From: Actinomyces oris
GTDB taxonomy: Bacteria > Actinomycetota > Actinomycetes > Actinomycetales > Actinomycetaceae
DNA length: 64,000 nt
Reading direction: 5' to 3'
Assembly: GCF_001937665.1 (NCBI RefSeq)
Contig: NZ_MSKL01000012.1
Coordinates: forward strand, 17,525-81,524
How positions within the stretch are numbered: position 1 is the stretch's first letter; each line of letters opens with the position of its first letter. Both the position numbers and the translations under genes were made by a program. The notes below the pieces were generated by a model that was given only the letters and a program-made list of their open reading frames with translations, was not told where the DNA came from and searched no databases. Positions 60,025 through 64,000 of the stretch are shown here, one piece after another.

Positions 60025-61533
60025 TCACAGCGGGTAGGCCGACGCCTTGCCCTCGATGGCCTCGGTGAGGTCGATCTCGCGCTCGCCCAGGCTGAAGCGG
60101 TAGCGGCCCAGGATCTCCAGGGGCTCGTCCTCGGCGGCCAGGTAGGCGCGCACGGCCTCCTTCTCCTCGTCGTCGAGCCAGGTCATCTGGTCCGACAGGC
60201 ACCGGTACCGACTGGCCTCGGCCACGTCGCGCAGCCACTGCATCTGGGTGTCGTCCAGGAGGTTGCGGCGGTGGCGGAAGAAGACGACGTCGGGATCGAC
60301 CCCGATGACCCGCCCCAGCCAGAGCCGGTTGATGCCGGCGTGCAGGGCGTTGTAGGCCTTGGCGTCGGACAGGTCGTCGGAGGCGTAGTTCTCCCACATG
60401 GGGGCGACGTCGGGTCCCACCCGCACGGCGTCGAGCAACCCGATGGATGGCATGATGAGCGCCCCGGAGCCCAGGAGGAAGGTCTCCTCCCCGGCGGTGT
60501 CGCGCACGAGGCGCAGCCCGGTGCGGTAGGCCTCCTCCCGGTCGATCTGGCGGTGCCGGTAGCCGGGGATGGCGGCGGCGTTGATGAAGTCGAGCTTGAG
60601 GTAGCTGAAGCCCCACCGGTGGACGATCTTGGCGATGAGCTTGCGCACGTAGGTCTGGGCGGTGGGGTGGGTCGTGTCCAGCGCGTAGTAGTCGCCGCCC
60701 CAGTTGGAGCCGGCCACGGCCAGTCCGCCGTCGGCGTTGTGGACGAACATCTCCGGGTAGTCGCGCACCGCCCGGGAGCCGGGCAGGGCGATGAAGGGCG
60801 CCACCCACAGGCCCGGCTGCATGCCGGCCTCACGGATCCGGGCCGCGGCGGCCTCCATGCCGTCGCCGAAGCTCTCGCCGGCCTCCCAGTCACCGACCGC
60901 GGCCTCCCAGCCGTCGTCGATCTGAAGCGTCTTGAAGCCCAGGTCGGCGACCTGCGGGATCTCGCGCTCGAGGGCCTCCTGCGAGATGCTCTCGTAGTAG
61001 GAGTACCAGGAGCACCACACGCTCTGCGGCTCGATCTCGCGGCCACCCAGGCTCTCGCCGAGCTCGCGGGCGTAGCGGGCCATGACGGCGGTGGCCGGGC
61101 CGGGCAGGATCACCCAGCGCGCCGGGTCGCCGGACTCGGTGAAGGCCTCCAGGACCGCGGTGTCGGCGCGCAGGCGCGGCGTGCGCCCGTCCAGGCAGCC
61201 CACGAGCAGTGCCCCGGCGGAGTCCTCCAGGACCGCCATCCAGGCCGAGTGGTGTCGGGCCGGATCGTCCCAGGGGGCGTCGTCGGCGGTCCGACGGCGC
61301 TGCTCATCGGCGATGCGCATGGGCGCCTCGCTCAGGCGGCGCCAGCCCGACGGCGACCAGGAGTTCTGGCCGGTGCGGTAGAACTCGCCGTCGCGCATGT
61401 CGTGCAGGAGGGTCAGGTGGGAGGCCTCGACGTAGACGGCGCCGGTGGCGCCGCCGGCCCCGTGCTGGGTGGTCACCGTGCCGTCGCAGGCCAGGGCGAT
61501 GCTGCGCCCGGTCAGGGTGATGTGGTGAATCAT
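60025..61533 (-). CDS. GH36-type alpha-galactosidase-like enzyme
   Basis: A 502-residue soluble enzyme of clan GH-D: WCSWYSYYESISQEALE and FKTLQIDDGWEAAVGDW form the substrate pocket, the nucleophile Asp is in YLKLDFINAAA, and a second Asp in AVRVGPDVAPMWENYA is the likely acid/base. No signal peptide, so it acts on imported oligosaccharides. It is shorter than classic ~700-residue GH36 and lacks most of the N-terminal domain. An adjacent Gfo/Idh/MocA oxidoreductase suggests a sugar catabolic operon. Confidence 0.85.
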   Translation of the reverse strand: MIHHITLTGRSIALACDGTVTTQHGAGGATGAVYVEASHLTLLHDMRDGEFYRTGQNSWSPSGWRRLSEAPMRIADEQRRRTADDAPWDDPARHHSAWMAVLEDSAGALLVGCLDGRTPRLRADTAVLEAFTESGDPARWVILPGPATAVMARYARELGESLGGREIEPQSVWCSWYSYYESISQEALEREIPQVADLGFKTLQIDDGWEAAVGDWEAGESFGDGMEAAAARIREAGMQPGLWVAPFIALPGSRAVRDYPEMFVHNADGGLAVAGSNWGGDYYALDTTHPTAQTYVRKLIAKIVHRWGFSYLKLDFINAAAIPGYRHRQIDREEAYRTGLRLVRDTAGEETFLLGSGALIMPSIGLLDAVRVGPDVAPMWENYASDDLSDAKAYNALHAGINRLWLGRVIGVDPDVVFFRHRRNLLDDTQMQWLRDVAEASRYRCLSDQMTWLDDEEKEAVRAYLAAEDEPLEILGRYRFSLGEREIDLTEAIEGKASAYPL

Positions 61534-61632
61534 GCGCTCTCCTCGGCTCCGGCCTGTCCTGCCCGCGGGTCGGGTCCCTCTCGAGACACCAGCACCGCCC
61601 GGCTCGCACTGTACGTGCTACCGACCGTCCAG

Positions 61633-61690
61633 ACCGACATTTTCTTCAAAGATGACGCGGAGCCGCGTTGCCTATGAAGAAACCGTCGGT
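61633..61690. terminator. Hairpin repeat family A, copy 5
   Basis: ACCGACATTTTCTTCA (61633-61648) pairs with TGAAGAAACCGTCGGT (61675-61690) with two mismatches, and GACGCGG-AG-CCGCGTT forms the inner stem (61654-61669). The right arm contains the last codons and stop of the oxidoreductase on the minus strand. Confidence 0.65.
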
Positions 61691-62889
61691 GAGTGAGGAT
61701 TGTGTTGGCCGCGGTGGAAGTAGGCCGCCAGGTCCGCGTCGAGCTCGGGCACGTCGTAGGGCACGGAGCCCGAGCGCAGGGACCGGGTGGCCAGCACGCC
61801 CGCCGCGACGGCGTCGCGCGCACTGACCGGGGAGACGTCGGTGGCCCCGCCGTTGCGCACGAAGCGCAGGAACTCGTCGATGGCGAGCTGGTCGGCGCTG
61901 TCGTGCCCGGTGCCCTCCTCGGCGATGACGTACTCCTGGGTGCCGCGCTCGGCGTAGTGCTCCGTGCGCTCGGTCCACACCTTGACGACGTCGCCGGCCC
62001 CGTCACCGAGGTTCTCGGCCCGGCCGCGGGTGCCGATGACCGTATAGCTGCGCCAGTAGTCGGGGGTGAAGTGGCACTGCTGATAGGAGGTCATGACCCC
62101 GTTGCGCATGGTCATCATGAGCATGGAGTGGTCCTCGACGTCGATGACGGGGTTGAGGTCGTCGACCTCGTCGGCCGGCCAGTGCTCGAGGCTGAACCAG
62201 TCCTGCATGACGGTGCCGGCGCTCGTCCCGGCCGGGCGCCGCCCGGCCTCCCCGTAGACCATGAGCCCGCCCATGCCGACGACGCGGGCCGGCGCGGAGC
62301 CGGCCAGCCAACTCATGACGTCGATGTCGTGGGCGGCCTTCTGCAGCAGCAGGCCGGTGACGTGTCGGCGCTCGGCGTGCCAGTCGCGGAAGTAGTAGTC
62401 GCCGCCGTTGCCCACGAAGTGGCGGCACCAGATCGCCTTGAGCTCGCCGATCCGCCCGGAGTCGATGATCGACTTCAGCAGCCGCACCACCTCCATGTGG
62501 CGCATGTTGTGGCCCACGTAGAGGCGGGTGCCGGTGCGCCGGGCCACCTCCAGGATGCGGTCGGCGGCCTCGATGGTGATGGCCAGGGGCTTTTCCAGGT
62601 AGACGGGGATGCCGGCCTCGAGGAAGAAGCGGGCCAGCTCCTCGTGCGTGTCGTCGGGGGTGGTCAGGACGACCGCGTCGATCCCGTGTCCCAGCAGGTC
62701 GCGGTGGTCGGCCACGACCGCCACGCCCTCGGGCAGGAGCCGCTGGGCGCGCTCGGCGGCGTCGGGGGCGATATCGGCCGCGGCGACCAGCCGGGCCGGG
62801 ACCGGTGAGGAGTCCGCGAGCGCGGCCAGGTAGCAACGGGCCCCAATGCCGACGACGCCGACCCGCAGCTCCCTTGACGCTTCAAACAT
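61672..62889 (-). CDS. Gfo/Idh/MocA-family oxidoreductase
   Basis: A 405-residue NAD(P)-dependent oxidoreductase: Rossmann motif VGVVGIGARCYLAAL, EKPLAIT (the family's catalytic Lys in E-K-P), and a C-terminal alpha/beta domain with H-D-I-D (AAHDIDVMSWL). The family oxidises sugars or sugar derivatives. The start is ATG 62889 with GAGGG upstream; the longer open frame to 63273 overlaps cca and is rejected. It follows cca by 10 nt and precedes the GH36 gene by 138 nt, so the three may be one operon. Confidence 0.9.
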   Translation of the reverse strand: MFEASRELRVGVVGIGARCYLAALADSSPVPARLVAAADIAPDAAERAQRLLPEGVAVVADHRDLLGHGIDAVVLTTPDDTHEELARFFLEAGIPVYLEKPLAITIEAADRILEVARRTGTRLYVGHNMRHMEVVRLLKSIIDSGRIGELKAIWCRHFVGNGGDYYFRDWHAERRHVTGLLLQKAAHDIDVMSWLAGSAPARVVGMGGLMVYGEAGRRPAGTSAGTVMQDWFSLEHWPADEVDDLNPVIDVEDHSMLMMTMRNGVMTSYQQCHFTPDYWRSYTVIGTRGRAENLGDGAGDVVKVWTERTEHYAERGTQEYVIAEEGTGHDSADQLAIDEFLRFVRNGGATDVSPVSARDAVAAGVLATRSLRSGSVPYDVPELDADLAAYFHRGQHNPHSPTVSS

Positions 62890-62899
62890 TCTTTCGCCC

Positions 62900-64000
62900 T
62901 CAGCTCTTCTGGCGGGCCGCCCACCAGGAGCGCAGTGCCTGGCGGGCCAGGTCCTCGCCGATCGGTCCCTTCTCCATGCGCAGGTCCATGAGGAAGCGGT
63001 AGGCCTCGCCGACGACAGGCCCGGGGGCCACGCCGAGCTCGGCCATGATCTGGCCGCCGTCGAGGTCGGGGCGGATGGCGGCGAGCTCCTCAGCGGCGCG
63101 CAGGGCCTCGATGCGCTCCTCGAGGTCGTCGTAGGCGCGGTCCAGCATGGCGGCCTTGCGGCGGTTGCGGGTGGTGACGTCGGCCCGGGTGAGTCGGTGG
63201 AGGCGCTCCAGCAGGGGACCGGCGTCGGTGGCGTAGCGGCGTACGGCCGAGTCCGACCAGGCGGCGTCGGCATAGCCGTGGAAGCGCAGGTGGAGCTCGA
63301 CCAGCCGGGAGACGTCCTTGATGGTCTGCTTGTCGAAGCGCAGCGCCCGCAGGCGCTTGGCCGTCATCCGGGCGCCGACGTGGTCGTGGCCGTGGAAGGT
63401 GACGGTGCCGTCGGGCAGGAAGCGGCGGGTGGCGGGCTTGCCGATGTCGTGAAGGATGGCGGCCAGGCGCAGCACCAGGTCGGGGCCGGGGACGGGTCCA
63501 TCGGGGCCGGTCTCCAGGTCGATGGCCTGGTCCAGGACGGTCAAGGTGTGCTCGTAGACGTCCTTGTGGCGCTTGTGCTCGTCGACGGTCTCGCGCAGGG
63601 CGCTCAGCTCGGGCAGGACGACGTCGGCCACGCCGGTGTGGACCAGCAGCTCCAGTCCGCGCCGGGGCCAGGGGCTGATGAGCAGGCGCTCGAGCTCGGC
63701 GCGCACGCGCTCGGCGGAGACGATCTCCAGGCGGGAGGCCATCTCCTCCATGGCGGTCATGACGTCCATCTCGACGTCGAAGCCGAGCTGGGCGGCGAAG
63801 CGGGCGGCCCGCATGATGCGCAGGGGGTCGTCGTCGAAGGACTGCTCGGCGCTGACGGGGGTGCGCAGGATGCCGGCGTTCAGGTCGGCCAGGCCGCCGC
63901 AGGGGTCGACGAGCTCGAGGTCGGGCAGGCGCAGCGCCATGGCGTTGACGGTGAAGTCGCGGCGGGGGGGGCCCCCGGGGGGGGGGGGGCCCCCCCCCAA
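62900..64000 (-). CDS. cca: CCA-adding tRNA nucleotidyltransferase, partial
   Basis: The C-terminal ~350 residues of a poly(A)-polymerase-like CCA enzyme: RRDFTVNAMALRLPD, the specificity motif LRIMRAARFAAQLGF, an HD domain (HDIGKPATR...HGHDHVGA) and a helical tail. It completes or repairs the 3' CCA of tRNAs; consistent with the tRNA-Leu here, which lacks an encoded CCA. The N-terminal nucleotidyltransferase domain lies outside the window. The last ~40 bases are G/C runs that interrupt sensible coding and are probably an assembly artefact. Confidence 0.93.
   Translation of the reverse strand: MGGGPPPPGGPPRRDFTVNAMALRLPDLELVDPCGGLADLNAGILRTPVSAEQSFDDDPLRIMRAARFAAQLGFDVEMDVMTAMEEMASRLEIVSAERVRAELERLLISPWPRRGLELLVHTGVADVVLPELSALRETVDEHKRHKDVYEHTLTVLDQAIDLETGPDGPVPGPDLVLRLAAILHDIGKPATRRFLPDGTVTFHGHDHVGARMTAKRLRALRFDKQTIKDVSRLVELHLRFHGYADAAWSDSAVRRYATDAGPLLERLHRLTRADVTTRNRRKAAMLDRAYDDLEERIEALRAAEELAAIRPDLDGGQIMAELGVAPGPVVGEAYRFLMDLRMEKGPIGEDLARQALRSWWAARQKS

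Noticed and set aside
62890..63273. N-terminal extension of the oxidoreductase into cca
   Set aside because: The extension is an antisense-phase, Pro/Arg/Ala-rich translation of cca; the Rossmann motif begins just after the ATG at 62889.

Overview
The window is high-GC DNA of an actinomycete, most likely an oral Actinomyces or close relative. Support comes from the conserved fhaA-fhaB-pstP-rodA-pbpA-pknA-pknB cluster with a PASTA kinase, a DtxR/IdeR-type iron box, NarL-type two-component pairs, and at least 12 genes whose start codon sits 6-7 nt after a TANNNT -10 hexamer (leaderless mRNA). The species is not determined. No rRNA, prophage or CRISPR array was seen. One tRNA is present. The last ~40 bases are G/C homopolymers that look like a contig-end artefact.

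Layout. 0-10 kb: a divergent promoter with two 19-bp palindromes, a membrane/pseudokinase/flippase fusion, a two-component system followed by a three-gene ABC exporter with dyad operators, and a lipoprotein peptidase of the TAP type. 9.9-14.4 kb: an AT-richer accessory island with a second two-component system, decayed IS1634-like transposase pieces, two tandem paralogous small secreted proteins separated by a 17-bp hairpin, and a broken duplicate of the C-terminal domain of the next gene. 14.5-24.6 kb: SGNH esterase, inositol-phosphatase-like protein, amino-acid permease, DUF2079 protein with a CrcB pair, DsbA-like protein, ROK glucokinase, and an iron-boxed siderophore-interacting protein. 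24.7-36.3 kb: AI-2E-like permease, hydrolase, luxS, a Schlafen-type AlbA protein, an MMPL exporter with its TetR regulator, MTA/SAH nucleosidase, an HxlR/NmrA divergent pair, a thiamine-binding protein, and MerR with a CMD protein. 36.5-41.7 kb: AspT-type transporter, cstA with its small partner, VanZ-like protein. 42-51.3 kb: tRNA-Leu and the cell-wall/Ser-Thr kinase operon. 51.5-64 kb: a third two-component system, a DUF4352-like protein, serA/serC, a DUF4832 protein, a GH36 glycosidase, an oxidoreductase and a partial cca.

How the genes work together. FhaA/FhaB are phospho-dependent readers, PknA/PknB are kinases, PstP is the phosphatase, and RodA/PbpA are the septum/elongation peptidoglycan machine they control. 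LuxS and the nucleosidase are the two steps of S-adenosylhomocysteine detoxification that yield AI-2 precursor. SerC and SerA are consecutive serine-biosynthesis enzymes. CrcB1/CrcB2 look like a heterodimeric fluoride channel.

The most unusual non-coding content is three dispersed repeat families: (A) terminator-like hairpins sharing a GCGGCTCCGG-type loop (5 copies), (B) symmetrical arrays of GGGGAC units phased every 19-20 bp (3 copies, two flanking one gene), and (C) two 122-bp MITE-like elements with 21-22 bp terminal inverted repeats beginning GTGTCCA. The best candidate for an undescribed protein system is the island with the tandem secreted two-cysteine proteins next to an acquired two-component system.
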